From: 4484-232 sp964486555
GTDB taxonomy: Bacteria > Thermotogota > Thermotogae > Thermotogales > Thermotogaceae
Length of the DNA: 48,720 nt
Reading direction: 5' to 3'
Assembly (NCBI GenBank): GCA_964486555.1
Contig: CAZANP010000009.1
Span: 1-48,720, forward strand
The notes below the pieces were generated by a model. That model worked only from the letters and a program-made list of their open reading frames with translations. It was not told the origin of the DNA and did not search any database. The number at the start of each line of letters is the position of its first letter. Positions within the stretch are counted from its first letter, which is position 1. Shown one piece after another: positions 15,008 to 24,070 of the stretch. The position numbers were made by a program, and so were the translations under genes.

Positions 15008-17209
15008 GTGTGGACATGGGTTTCTAAAAATACTCTGAGACTCGTCTACGGATCTCCTAAAGAGCGATTCGCACCTGAAGGGTTCAAAGAAGGCGAACAT
15101 GGGGACGTGGAGGTGATCGAGGAAGAGGGAAAGTTCCTTTTAAAGGTTGGTGGAAGAACTCTACAAGAAGACATCTCCATCACGAGAGATGGGGAGTATT
15201 TTTGCCTCACCATGAAGATGTGGAGAGGAAACATCTTTGGACTAGGTGACAAGATGGGTCCGATGAATCGAAAGCAGAGGAAGTACATCTTCTTCAATGC
15301 GGATGATCCCATTCACACGCCTACTGCTGATCCTTTATACAAATCCATACCTTTCTTCATAGTTTTAGATAGAAAAACATCTTTTGGAGTGTTCTTCAAC
15401 TATCCTGGATACATGGAAATGGATTTCGACAGTGAAGGAAAAGGTGTGTTCAAGGTAAAAGTGAGAGGGGAAGGATTAGTAGAGTACTTCATCTTCAATT
15501 CAAGCGTGAAGGAAGTGGTCAGGGAATTTTTGAATCTGACGGGGAAGAATTTCCCAGCTCCGATATGGGCTTTTGGATATCATCAAAGCAGATGGGGATA
15601 CACGGATAGAAACGTGGTCATGGAAATCGCCAGAAAATTTCGAGAGAAGGGTATACCATGTGATGGTATATTTCTCGATCTAGAGCACATGGACTCCTTT
15701 AAGAACTTCACATGGGATGAGGAAAATTTCAAGGAGTTTCCTGAATTCGTGAAAGAGCTTCACGATATGGGTTTTAAAGTCGTCCCCATTGTTGACGCTG
15801 GTGTTAAAGTTGAAGAAGGTTACGAAATTTTTGACGAAGGAGAGAAAAACGGGTACTTTCTGAAAACAAGAGATGGTAAAGATTTTGAAGGTGCCGTATG
15901 GCCTGGAAGAACAAGATTCCCAGATTTCACCAGGGATGATGTGAGAGAATGGTGGGGAGAAAAGTACGCGAATTTCGTGAAGAAAACGAATGTGGATGGT
16001 TTCTGGAACGATATGAATGAGCCCACTATATTCGCAACGCAAGAGGAACTGGACGAGATGAGAGAGAGAATGGCTGGCATAAATTTGGATGACGGATGGA
16101 TGATCCCTCTAACATTACTTTCTTTCTCGAACGTTTTCAAAAGTCAAAGGGAAGAAGAGATCGTTCACAAGGATAATTTACAACATTGGGAAGTCAGGAA
16201 TGCGTACGGTATGTTGATGACGAAAGCGTGTTGGGAAGGTTTGAAAAAGAGATTCCCGGACAGAAGGTTCCTCATTCTATCCAGATCAGCTTATCCTGGG
16301 ATTCAAAGATATGGTGGAGTTTGGACTGGTGATAATCATTCCTGGTGGGAACACATACTCCAGGAGATGATAAACATTCAGAGTCTTTCGATCTGCGGTA
16401 TCTCTTTCTGTGGCTTCGATGTTGGTGGGTTTGGAGGGGATGTAACACCGGAACTCTTGGTTCGATTCTACCAACTGGGAGCTTTCACACCATTTTTTAG
16501 AAACCATTCGGCTATCGGAACGAAAAGGCAAGAACCGTGGGTTTTTGGGGAGTACTATGAAAATGTGATAAAGGAAACCATAAACTTAAGATATTCTTTG
16601 ATTCCATATATCTATTCATCCTATATGCTCGGTATTATGAAAAATGAGCCCCTCGTCAGACCTCTTTTCTTTGAATTCCAGGACGATCCGGTCACACACA
16701 CCATAGAAGATGAGTACATGTTCGGGCCTTCCATATTAGTAGCTCCGATCTACAGATTTGGACAGGAAAAGAGAGTGGTATACCTTCCCAAGGTCAGATG
16801 GTTGTATATCCCAACGGGAGAAATAATGGAACCTGGGTGGAGAGTTGTTGACGCGCCTCTTGAGGTTATACCGCTCTTTCAGAGAGAGGACACTGCGGTC
16901 GTGAGAACGGATCCTCAGAATTTCATCTTCGAAGAAGATTTGAAGAGACTTTATTTCGATGTTTTCTTGAATGAAAGAGTTGAAATAGAGCTTTATGAAG
17001 ATGATGGAGAGAGCCTTTCCTTTGAAAAAGGGGATTTTTCTTTAAGAAAAGTATTGATCACGAAGGACAAGATCGAAGTAGAATCGTCTAGGGGAGGATA
17101 CAAACCTCCGGTGAGAGAGTGGGTGTTCAAAATATTGGAGGTGGAGGGAAGAGTAAGGGAAATATCGATACTGGTAGGCGAACGGGATTTAAAGATCCCT
17201 TTACGTTGA
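15008..17209 (+). CDS. GH31 family alpha-glycosidase
   Basis: 733 residues. The N-terminal beta domain includes GLGDKMGPMNR. In the catalytic barrel, DGFWNDMNEPTIF carries the nucleophile aspartate, and GVWTGDNHSWWEHI carries the acid/base aspartate. SGRSAYPGIQRY-like ILSRSAYPGIQRYGG and the HSAIG loop are typical of alpha-glucosidases. No signal peptide is present, so it acts in the cytoplasm on imported oligosaccharides. Substrate (alpha-glucoside or alpha-xyloside) cannot be told from sequence alone. The start is GTG 15008 with AGGAGG 6 bases upstream; a nearby ATG at 15006 is out of frame. Confidence 0.9.
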   Translation: MWTWVSKNTLRLVYGSPKERFAPEGFKEGEHGDVEVIEEEGKFLLKVGGRTLQEDISITRDGEYFCLTMKMWRGNIFGLGDKMGPMNRKQRKYIFFNADDPIHTPTADPLYKSIPFFIVLDRKTSFGVFFNYPGYMEMDFDSEGKGVFKVKVRGEGLVEYFIFNSSVKEVVREFLNLTGKNFPAPIWAFGYHQSRWGYTDRNVVMEIARKFREKGIPCDGIFLDLEHMDSFKNFTWDEENFKEFPEFVKELHDMGFKVVPIVDAGVKVEEGYEIFDEGEKNGYFLKTRDGKDFEGAVWPGRTRFPDFTRDDVREWWGEKYANFVKKTNVDGFWNDMNEPTIFATQEELDEMRERMAGINLDDGWMIPLTLLSFSNVFKSQREEEIVHKDNLQHWEVRNAYGMLMTKACWEGLKKRFPDRRFLILSRSAYPGIQRYGGVWTGDNHSWWEHILQEMINIQSLSICGISFCGFDVGGFGGDVTPELLVRFYQLGAFTPFFRNHSAIGTKRQEPWVFGEYYENVIKETINLRYSLIPYIYSSYMLGIMKNEPLVRPLFFEFQDDPVTHTIEDEYMFGPSILVAPIYRFGQEKRVVYLPKVRWLYIPTGEIMEPGWRVVDAPLEVIPLFQREDTAVVRTDPQNFIFEEDLKRLYFDVFLNERVEIELYEDDGESLSFEKGDFSLRKVLITKDKIEVESSRGGYKPPVREWVFKILEVEGRVREISILVGERDLKIPLR

Positions 17210-18396
17210 TCGTGCTATCATCCATAGTCTTGGGACTGATCATACTTATATGTATACCTTTCCCATTTTTGAACTTCATAGTCTCTTTGATATACAAACC
17301 CGTTAAGGAGAATCCATTCAACATCCTGATACTGGGTCTGGACAAGGTCATAGAGGGAACTGTTAGAACTGATGCCATTTTACTGGCCACAATAGATCAT
17401 GTGGAAGGGAAGGTTGTACTGTCAAACATACCAAGAGATCTTATGATAAGTGGTTCCAAGATAAACTCCGTGTACGAAAGAAAAGGGATCGAAGCACTTG
17501 AAAGTGTGGTGGAGGATCTAACGGGGTTGAGAATCAACCGGTTCGTTTTGGTGAACTACGACGTTTTCAAAATTCTTGGTGACGAGCTTGGCCCCATAGA
17601 AATCACGGTGAATGAACCCATGTACTATCACGATTACGTTCAGAATCTAACCATAGATTTCAAACCAGGTGTCGTCTATCGAATGAAGGGCGACGAACTT
17701 TTGGCGTATATAAGATACAGAAAAGATGCACTAGGAGATATCGGCAGGCTGGAAAGGCAGAAAGATGTTCTGAAGAAGATGTTTGAAAAAGCGAAAAGTC
17801 TGGATGTCTTCAGATTGGGAAGATTGTATTCGAAGCTGAAGAAATTGATGAAGACAGATCTAGATCTTTCAGAAATGATATATTTGTTCTCAAAAGTATC
17901 GAAAAACGGTCAAATGAGTTTCATCGGTTTTCCATACACTATAAACGATAAAGGAGAGGTGGTCGTAGACAAGAAAAGATTAGGGAGATACAGGAATTCT
18001 CTCAAAGATTTATCCGTATCGGAAGCCAGAAAAAGTTATAGAATAGTGATACTGAACAATTCCACACTAAAAAACAGGGTTTTCGAAGCAAGGGTGAGAT
18101 CTCGTTGGAAGAAGGTTATGGGATGGGAACCTGAAAAAGTCATTTGGGAAGACACCAAGATAGATATGAAGGGATCTCATGTTTTCGTGCTTTCAAGAAG
18201 TATGGTAGATAAAGAGGCCATTCTTGAGTTTCTCAAAAAGGTTTATCCTAAGGAAACGTTCAAAGTTCACATGGTTTCCTGGATGGAGGATATAGATGAG
18301 TATTATGAAATCATGGAAAAACTCTTCGAAAAGAGAATATACGTTGATAGGCCTATAGATGCTTTGATCATCCTCGGAACTCTTGGAGGTGGGTGA
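17206..18396 (+). CDS. LytR-CpsA-Psr (LCP) family cell-wall glycopolymer ligase
   Basis: Membrane-anchored enzyme that in the family transfers undecaprenyl-linked glycopolymers to the cell wall. One N-terminal helix is followed by the LCP domain: ILILGLDK, the RTDAILLATID strand, LSNIPRDLMI and IRYRKDALGDIGRLERQ, which supply the conserved Arg and Asp residues. A LytR_C domain (about residues 265-345, RIVILNNSTLKNRVFEAR) closes the protein. The start is uncertain. TTG 17206 gives a TTGA overlap with the GH31 stop, like the TTGA coupling at 28919-28922; GTG 17119 would add 29 residues but overlap GH31 by 91 bases. Neither has a strong ribosome-binding site. Confidence 0.85.
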   Translation: MIVLSSIVLGLIILICIPFPFLNFIVSLIYKPVKENPFNILILGLDKVIEGTVRTDAILLATIDHVEGKVVLSNIPRDLMISGSKINSVYERKGIEALESVVEDLTGLRINRFVLVNYDVFKILGDELGPIEITVNEPMYYHDYVQNLTIDFKPGVVYRMKGDELLAYIRYRKDALGDIGRLERQKDVLKKMFEKAKSLDVFRLGRLYSKLKKLMKTDLDLSEMIYLFSKVSKNGQMSFIGFPYTINDKGEVVVDKKRLGRYRNSLKDLSVSEARKSYRIVILNNSTLKNRVFEARVRSRWKKVMGWEPEKVIWEDTKIDMKGSHVFVLSRSMVDKEAILEFLKKVYPKETFKVHMVSWMEDIDEYYEIMEKLFEKRIYVDRPIDALIILGTLGGG

Positions 18397-19077
18397 GTGA
18401 AATACAAGAATCTTCACAGATGGGATCTTCAGCCGGAAGAGGCGATGGAGCTTCAGAGGAGATTAAAAAAGGAGATTGTGTTGAAACCATTCAACGGAGA
18501 ATTGAAATACGTTGCCGGTGTGGATCTCTCCTTTCCAGGTGAAAACGTAGGTCTTGCTGTAGTAGTTGTTCTAGAATTTCCTTCTCTCAGAATAAAAGAA
18601 TTGGTTCATGAAAAAGGAAGCATAAATTTCCCTTATATACCAGGTCTTCTAGCTTTCAGGGAGGGCCCGCTGTTCTTGAAAGCATGGGAGAAGGTTAAAA
18701 CAAAACCAGATGTCGTTTTCTTTGATGGTCAGGGGATAGCTCATCCCAGAGGCTTGGGTATAGCCTCTCATATGGGGTTGTTCTTGGAAATACCAACCGT
18801 TGGCGTTGCTAAATCAAGACTTTATGGAAAATATGAAAAACTTCCTCCCGAGCAGGGTTCTTTCTCCTATCTCCTAGATGATGGTGGTAGAACGATTGGT
18901 ATCGTTTTTAGATCGAGAGCGAATGTTTCACCGATTTTCATATCCCCGGGCCATCTCGTGGATGTCGAAAGTAGTTTTGAGCTCGTTAAAAAAGTTCTAA
19001 TACCTGGAAAGAGGATCCCTGAACCTACCAGAATGGCTCATTTGTATACCCAAAGGCTGAAGAGTTCCCTCTTTTGA
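18397..19077 (+). CDS. nfi: Endonuclease V
   Basis: Cleaves DNA near deoxyinosine (deaminated adenine). The 226 residues line up with the structurally known T. maritima enzyme: D43 in GVDLSF, Y80 in the PYIP wedge, E89 and D110 in FFDGQG fall at exactly the same positions. The GTG start follows the LCP stop directly, with GGAGGTGGG upstream. Confidence 0.96.
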   Translation: MKYKNLHRWDLQPEEAMELQRRLKKEIVLKPFNGELKYVAGVDLSFPGENVGLAVVVVLEFPSLRIKELVHEKGSINFPYIPGLLAFREGPLFLKAWEKVKTKPDVVFFDGQGIAHPRGLGIASHMGLFLEIPTVGVAKSRLYGKYEKLPPEQGSFSYLLDDGGRTIGIVFRSRANVSPIFISPGHLVDVESSFELVKKVLIPGKRIPEPTRMAHLYTQRLKSSLF

Positions 19078-19086
19078 TGTTATAAT
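19078..19086 (+). promoter_or_regulatory. Extended -10 promoter giving a probable leaderless mRNA
   Basis: TGT followed by a perfect TATAAT at 19081-19086, with no good -35 hexamer. The expected start, 7 bases downstream, is the GTG start codon at 19093 itself. No ribosome-binding site precedes that GTG. Confidence 0.6.
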
Positions 19087-19092
19087 CCTCCT

Positions 19093-19719
19093 GTGGAATA
19101 CAAAATAAGGGAAGTGAAAGGGTTGGATGGTCCGTGGAAAACCCTAGGGGAAATGTTAAAAGAATTGAGAGAAGAAAAAGGAATGAGCCTTAGAGAACTC
19201 TCTCTCGCGATAAATGTGGATTACAAGAAGTTGGAAAGAATGGAGCGGGGGGATTTCAAAAACCTCGATGTCCCTGTGTACGTTAAAGGATATCTCAGAA
19301 GGTACGCTGATGTATTGGGTATAGATTCCACCGAATTGATCGAGATGTACGAAAAAGGTTTCGAGGTAACGAATGTTGAAACCGAGATGATTAAAGAAGA
19401 GAAGGAAGAGAGAAAAAAGAAAGTGAACCTCTCCTTTATTCTTGTGATAGCCGTACTCCTTGTCAATCTGATATTTCTCTATGTGGGATTGAAAGAATTC
19501 TCATCTCTTATCAAAGAACCTCTTGGTATCATTGAGAATCTCTCAGGTGATGTGATAAAGGTGAATGGTACTGATTTGAAGCCAGGAGAGAAACTGGCCT
19601 TGGGTGAAGGAACATATAGGGTAGAAGGAAACAAGGGAGAAGTGTTTGTAAGAACCAAGGGAAAATTGTGGAAGGTGAGATTGAAAAATTTCGAGGTGAA
19701 GATTTCGTGGGAGAGATAA
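19093..19719 (+). CDS. RodZ-like membrane-anchored helix-turn-helix protein
   Basis: 208 residues. A HTH_25-type Xre-like domain (about 15-85: LGEMLKELREEKGMSLRELS, then YVKGYLRRYADVLG) is followed by a charged linker, one membrane helix (about 114-134) and a small beta-rich outer domain. RodZ proteins link MreB to the cell envelope. This one is short, with only a minimal periplasmic domain. GTG 19093 is used because it coincides with the predicted transcription start; if that is wrong, TTG or ATG codons 10-22 residues further in are alternatives. Confidence 0.78.
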   Translation: MEYKIREVKGLDGPWKTLGEMLKELREEKGMSLRELSLAINVDYKKLERMERGDFKNLDVPVYVKGYLRRYADVLGIDSTELIEMYEKGFEVTNVETEMIKEEKEERKKKVNLSFILVIAVLLVNLIFLYVGLKEFSSLIKEPLGIIENLSGDVIKVNGTDLKPGEKLALGEGTYRVEGNKGEVFVRTKGKLWKVRLKNFEVKISWER

Positions 19720-20249
19720 AGATACCAGATATGGTGAATTTGGTGATGTTCATATTCGCTTCTCACATAGATTATTGGTTTGAAGAGCTAAAGCCCATCC
19801 TTGTGGGAGAGTTCGGGCCTTTAGATTATGTATCTCCCAATTTAGATTTTGAAAAATACACTCTATACTACAGGGAAGAAATGGGACAGGGTTTGATGGG
19901 GAAACTGGTGAGTTTCGAAAGACTCATACACCCCTCACAACTAGCGGATGTAAAGCATGTAACCATGGATTTAGAGAGGAAGTTTTCAATCGAGGGAAAA
20001 CGAAAAATTAATATAGATCCTGGATACATTCATCACACGCAATTCGTGCTGGCTTCCACGAAACACTGGGGTAACAGAATATACATAGGTAAGGGAATAT
20101 ACGCTGAGGTAACGCTCGTTTACATGAGAGGAAGTTTTCACCATCTGGACTTCACATACCCAAACTATCAAGAGAAGGAATACAAAGAACATCTTGAGAA
20201 GATAAGGGAGATTTATCTGAGAAAAAGGAGGAGATTCCTTAAAGGATGA
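19707..20249 (+). CDS. DUF4416 family protein
   Basis: 180 residues, function unknown. The family pattern is clear: MGEIKIPDMVNLVMFIFASH at the start, then YYREEMGQGLMGKLVSFE, INIDPGYIHHTQFVLASTK, NRIYIGKGIYAEVTLVYMRG and FTYPNYQ. GTG 19707 is chosen because GAGGTGA lies 7 bases upstream and the family begins with MG-I-K-P. It overlaps the RodZ-like gene by 13 bases and rimO by 4, so it is translated with the rimO-pgsA-recA run. Confidence 0.88.
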   Translation: MGEIKIPDMVNLVMFIFASHIDYWFEELKPILVGEFGPLDYVSPNLDFEKYTLYYREEMGQGLMGKLVSFERLIHPSQLADVKHVTMDLERKFSIEGKRKINIDPGYIHHTQFVLASTKHWGNRIYIGKGIYAEVTLVYMRGSFHHLDFTYPNYQEKEYKEHLEKIREIYLRKRRRFLKG

Positions 20250-21556
20250 GAATTGGTATAAAGGTTCTTGGGTGTCCTAAAAATGAAGCAGATTGTGAAA
20301 TCCTGGCTGGCCTTTTGAAGAAAAGAGGTCATGAGATAGTCAAAGATGTTGAAAACGCAGATGTTGTGATATTGGATACATGTGCTTTCATAGAAGATGC
20401 AAAGCGGGAATCCATATCTGAAATTTTTGAATTTGTGGATTACAAGCTATCCACAAAGCGAAGTTTCAAGTTGATAGTGAAAGGATGCTTGGTTCAAAGG
20501 TATGGAAGAATATTGAGGGAAGAAATACCAGAGGTGGATGGATGGTTCGGTGTGATAGCACCTGAGAGGTTAGTTGAGGCCTTAGAAAGAGGAGAAAATT
20601 ACCTTGTTCCAACGACACCGGAAGTTGTTTACAGCTTCTCTCATAGGTGTTCTCTTGACAACAGGCCTTACTCTTGCATCAAGATATCCGACGGCTGCGA
20701 CAGGGGTTGTACTTTCTGCTCCATACCGAGTTTCAAGGGGAAATTCAAAAGTAGGAAGATCGAGGACATATTGAAGGAAGCAAGGTACCTTATTGAGTCC
20801 GGAAAAAAGGAGATAATACTGGTCGCTCAGGATACCACAGGATACGGCATCGATATATATGGAAACCAAGCTTTACCGGAACTTTTGAGGAGTTTGAATT
20901 CTTTAGAAGGAGAATTCTGGATCAGAGTTATGTACCTTCATCCAGATTTCTTGACACAGGATATAATAGAGACCATGTGTTCTCTGGAGAAAGTTGTGAA
21001 GTATTTTGACGTACCCATACAACACGCTAGCGATGAGATTCTCAAAAGAATGGGAAGGATGAAAAAATCTGAGGAATTGATGGAACTTTTTGAAAGAATA
21101 AGAAAGGCATGTCCAGATGCTGTTTTGAGAACGAGTGTGATAGTTGGTTTTCCAGGAGAAAAAGATGAAGATTTTGAGAAATTGATGGAATTTGTGACGT
21201 ACGTCGGATTCGATAAATTAGGAGTTTTCGTGTATTCAGATGAGGAAGGTACCGTAGCGCATGGATTCAGCGATAAAGTCGATAAAGAAGTGGCAGAGGA
21301 AAGGAAGGAGAGATTGTTACTGGAACAAGCGGATATATCCTTTGAAAAACTCAATAGATTTTTAGGGAAGGAACTCGTAGCTGTTCTGGAGGATAGGGAA
21401 AATGGCTTCATGGTTGGTAGGGTGTGGATGGATGCGCCCGAGATAGATGGAGTAATATATCTGGAGGGAGAGGGAAGAATCGGTGATTTTGTGAAAGTGC
21501 GTGTTGAAGAGCATGATGAGTACGATATGAAAGGAGTCATACTATGCCAAACCTAG
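20246..21556 (+). CDS. rimO: Ribosomal protein S12 methylthiotransferase RimO
   Basis: Radical SAM enzyme that methylthiolates an aspartate of ribosomal protein S12. 436 residues: the N-terminal MTTase domain has cluster cysteines C10 (GCPKNEADCE), C46 (DTCAF) and one near 80 (KGCLVQRYG). The radical SAM motif is CDRGCTFC near 149-156, and a TRAM domain lies at the C-terminus. GCPKNEAD marks RimO rather than MiaB. ATG overlaps the upstream stop by 4 bases. Confidence 0.96.
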   Translation: MRIGIKVLGCPKNEADCEILAGLLKKRGHEIVKDVENADVVILDTCAFIEDAKRESISEIFEFVDYKLSTKRSFKLIVKGCLVQRYGRILREEIPEVDGWFGVIAPERLVEALERGENYLVPTTPEVVYSFSHRCSLDNRPYSCIKISDGCDRGCTFCSIPSFKGKFKSRKIEDILKEARYLIESGKKEIILVAQDTTGYGIDIYGNQALPELLRSLNSLEGEFWIRVMYLHPDFLTQDIIETMCSLEKVVKYFDVPIQHASDEILKRMGRMKKSEELMELFERIRKACPDAVLRTSVIVGFPGEKDEDFEKLMEFVTYVGFDKLGVFVYSDEEGTVAHGFSDKVDKEVAEERKERLLLEQADISFEKLNRFLGKELVAVLEDRENGFMVGRVWMDAPEIDGVIYLEGEGRIGDFVKVRVEEHDEYDMKGVILCQT

Positions 21557-22056
21557 TGACTTACTCCAGAATCGTTCTGACAGTACCGATAGTTTTCCTT
21601 CTCAAGAATGAGTATTACTCCATCGCCCTGATTATTTTTTTAATAGCAGCTTTTACAGACTATCTGGATGGGTACCTAGCAAGAAGGTTGAACAAGGTAT
21701 CAGAGACTGGTAAGGTCATGGATCAAGTAGCCGACAAGATATTGGTCACTTCAGTTTTCCTAGCCTTGATGAATGAGATACCTTTATGGCTGGTAGTGAC
21801 TGTGATCATAAGAGACAGTTGGGTGAATGGATTGAGAATATTGAGTGCAAAGAAAGGAATAATAGTTCCTGCCAATATATGGGGAAAAATGAAGACGGTT
21901 TTACAATTCGTTCTGATTTTAACTATCATGGTCGAAAGAACCTTTGATTTGGATATGAGGATACTGGTGATCATCTTCGTGTTTCTAACGTTTCTGGCAA
22001 CAGTGGTATCAGGTTTCATTTATACTTACCAGAATAGGAACGCCTTGGAGGGATGA
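21544..22056 (+). CDS. pgsA: CDP-diacylglycerol-glycerol-3-phosphate phosphatidyltransferase
   Basis: Makes phosphatidylglycerol phosphate in the inner membrane. 170 residues with about five to six helices and the complete CDP-alcohol phosphotransferase motif, from TDYLDGYLARR to GKVMDQVADK. It overlaps rimO by 13 bases. The family also includes inositol-phosphate ether lipid synthases, but size and context favour PgsA. Confidence 0.92.
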   Translation: MPNLVTYSRIVLTVPIVFLLKNEYYSIALIIFLIAAFTDYLDGYLARRLNKVSETGKVMDQVADKILVTSVFLALMNEIPLWLVVTVIIRDSWVNGLRILSAKKGIIVPANIWGKMKTVLQFVLILTIMVERTFDLDMRILVIIFVFLTFLATVVSGFIYTYQNRNALEG

Positions 22057-22059
22057 AGT

Positions 22060-22629
22060 ATGAGAACGTTTATAGCTATAGATGTAAACGATGAAGTAAA
22101 GAGGATATCCGAAGAGGTGATTGAAAAACTGATGAGAAGGGGGTTTAGGGCTAATTGGGTTACGCCTGAGAATGTGCACTTAACTCTCTTTTTCCTCGGA
22201 GAAGTCCACCCAAGGAAGGTTGACGAAATATCAGAACACGTTTGTAAAAGATTAAGGGGATTCCCCTCCTTCTCTTTCACTGTGAAAGGTGTACATTTTT
22301 TCAGGAAGGGAAGATCTCCAAGAGTAATATGGCTTGGTGTTGAGCCCTCGGAGAGCTTAATGAGACTGTACGATGAGATGAGATCTGAACTCTTCCAACA
22401 CGGTTTCGAGTTCGAGTCTTCCAACAGTTTCATACCTCACATCACGATTGGAAGGGTAAAACATCACCCTCAAAAGTGGGAAAAATTGATAGAAGATATC
22501 GTATACACACCAACCGTCGTCGCCGTGGACAACATAGTCGTTTATTCTTCCAGACTGACTCCGAAAGGCCCCATCTACAAATGGGTTTATAAATGTCACT
22601 TCGAAGGAGGTTTGACAAAGAATGAGTGA
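22060..22629 (+). CDS. thpR: RNA 2',3'-cyclic phosphodiesterase ThpR
   Basis: 2H phosphoesterase, 189 residues, with both catalytic motifs HLTL (about 41-44) and HITI (about 126-129) and the opening RTFIAIDV. It opens 2',3'-cyclic phosphates on RNA in characterised members (formerly 2'-5' RNA ligase LigT). It overlaps recA by 8 bases and follows pgsA by three. Confidence 0.94.
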   Translation: MRTFIAIDVNDEVKRISEEVIEKLMRRGFRANWVTPENVHLTLFFLGEVHPRKVDEISEHVCKRLRGFPSFSFTVKGVHFFRKGRSPRVIWLGVEPSESLMRLYDEMRSELFQHGFEFESSNSFIPHITIGRVKHHPQKWEKLIEDIVYTPTVVAVDNIVVYSSRLTPKGPIYKWVYKCHFEGGLTKNE

Positions 22630-23644
22630 AGAGAAATTCAAAGTTCTTCAGAAAGCCATTGAGAGAATAGAATCTTCTTTCGGGAAAGGTTCCATAATGC
22701 TTTTGGGTGAAGAAGTGCAGGTTCAGCCGGTAGAGGCCATATCCACAGGTTCTCTATCACTCGACATAGCAACGGGTGTCGGAGGTTATCCTCGAGGGAG
22801 GATAGTGGAAATATATGGGCCGGAAGCTAGTGGAAAGACAACACTCGCTCTTCATGCCATAGCTGAAGCTCAGAAAGCTGGTGGGGTGGCGGCGTTTGTC
22901 GACGCAGAACATGCCCTGGATCCAAACTATGCCCAAGCACTCGGAGTTGATTTGAAATCTCTTCTGATATCACAACCAGATTATGGAGAACAGGCGCTCG
23001 AAATCGTCGATGAGCTCGTCAGAAGTAACGTTGTTGACCTCATAGTGATAGATTCTGTGGCGGCATTGGTTCCAAGAGCTGAGATAGAAGGTGCGATGGG
23101 AGAGATGCAAGTTGGTCTTCAAGCAAGGCTCATGTCCCAAGCTCTGCGGAAACTTGCAGGAAGTGTCAGCAAATCCAAAGCGATCGTGATATTCACCAAT
23201 CAAATAAGGATGAAAATTGGGGTGTTCTTTGGAAGCCCTGAAACCACAACGGGAGGCCTTGCTCTGAAATTCTATTCAACCATGAGAATAGAGGTCAGAA
23301 GGGGAGAATCCATAAAAGAGGGTAAAGACGTTATAGGAAACGAGGTACACGCTAAGGTCGTGAAAAACAAGGTCGCACCTCCTTTCAAAATCGCCAAATT
23401 TGACATAATATATGGCAAAGGGATCGTGAGAGAGAACGAAGTTTTGGATCTAGGAGTTCAAGATGGATTTATAAACAAAAAAGGAAGCTGGTACTATTAC
23501 ACAACTTTGGATGGTAAAGAACACACACTCGGTCAAGGGAAGATCAATGCCAGCAGATTTTTAAGAGAAAATCCGGAGATACTCCAGGAGATAGAGAGGA
23601 GAATAAGGGAAGAACATGGCTTACCGATACCGAAGGAAGATTGA
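22622..23644 (+). CDS. recA: Recombinase RecA
   Basis: 340 residues. Walker A is GPEASGKTT (about 66-74), Walker B is LIVIDSVAALVPRAE, and loop L2 is in FGSPETTTGGLALKF. The protein is somewhat shorter at the C-terminus than the T. maritima RecA I recall (356), with a shorter acidic tail. GGAGG lies 12 bases upstream, inside thpR. It overlaps recX by 29 bases, so the amounts of the two are probably coupled. Confidence 0.98.
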   Translation: MSEEKFKVLQKAIERIESSFGKGSIMLLGEEVQVQPVEAISTGSLSLDIATGVGGYPRGRIVEIYGPEASGKTTLALHAIAEAQKAGGVAAFVDAEHALDPNYAQALGVDLKSLLISQPDYGEQALEIVDELVRSNVVDLIVIDSVAALVPRAEIEGAMGEMQVGLQARLMSQALRKLAGSVSKSKAIVIFTNQIRMKIGVFFGSPETTTGGLALKFYSTMRIEVRRGESIKEGKDVIGNEVHAKVVKNKVAPPFKIAKFDIIYGKGIVRENEVLDLGVQDGFINKKGSWYYYTTLDGKEHTLGQGKINASRFLRENPEILQEIERRIREEHGLPIPKED

Positions 23645-24068
23645 TCCAGATTCCGAGAGTGATGCTTTTAAATATGCGTCAAGGCTTTTCAAATACAGGA
23701 TGCGCTCTGAAGCAGAGATGAAGAAAAGATTACTGGAAAGAGGATTCTCGGAGGAATGCGTTCAAAGGGTTATAGAGAAGTTGAAAGAGAAGGGATTCGT
23801 GGATGATGAAAAATTCTCTTATCTCTTTGCATACGATGAATTAACCCTTAGAAATCATGGGCCTAGGATCATAAAATCGAAGTTAAAAGCCTTAGGTGTA
23901 AACGAGGAAATCATTGAAAAGAGTTTGAAGAGAGTTCTAGAAGAGGTGGATCTTGAAGATATAATAAAGAAACTATTGAAGAAAGTTTCGGAAAATCCTA
24001 GAGAATATCTTTTCAGAAGAGGTTTCGACCCAGGAATACTCAATGAGATAGATTACGGAGGTGAGTGA
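23616..24068 (+). CDS. recX: RecA regulatory protein RecX
   Basis: 150 residues made of RecX three-helix repeats; MRSEAEMKKRLLERGFSEE and LKEKGFVDDEKF are family hallmarks. It modulates RecA filaments. ATG 23616 lies inside the recA coding end and has only a weak GGGAAG upstream, so translation probably depends on recA. Confidence 0.93.
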   Translation: MAYRYRRKIDPDSESDAFKYASRLFKYRMRSEAEMKKRLLERGFSEECVQRVIEKLKEKGFVDDEKFSYLFAYDELTLRNHGPRIIKSKLKALGVNEEIIEKSLKRVLEEVDLEDIIKKLLKKVSENPREYLFRRGFDPGILNEIDYGGE

Positions 24069-24070
24069 GT

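Noticed and set aside
20938..21540. 200-codon open frame antisense to rimO
   Set aside because: Shadow frame of a well-supported gene, low-complexity Ser/Thr-rich product, no family resemblance or ribosome-binding site.
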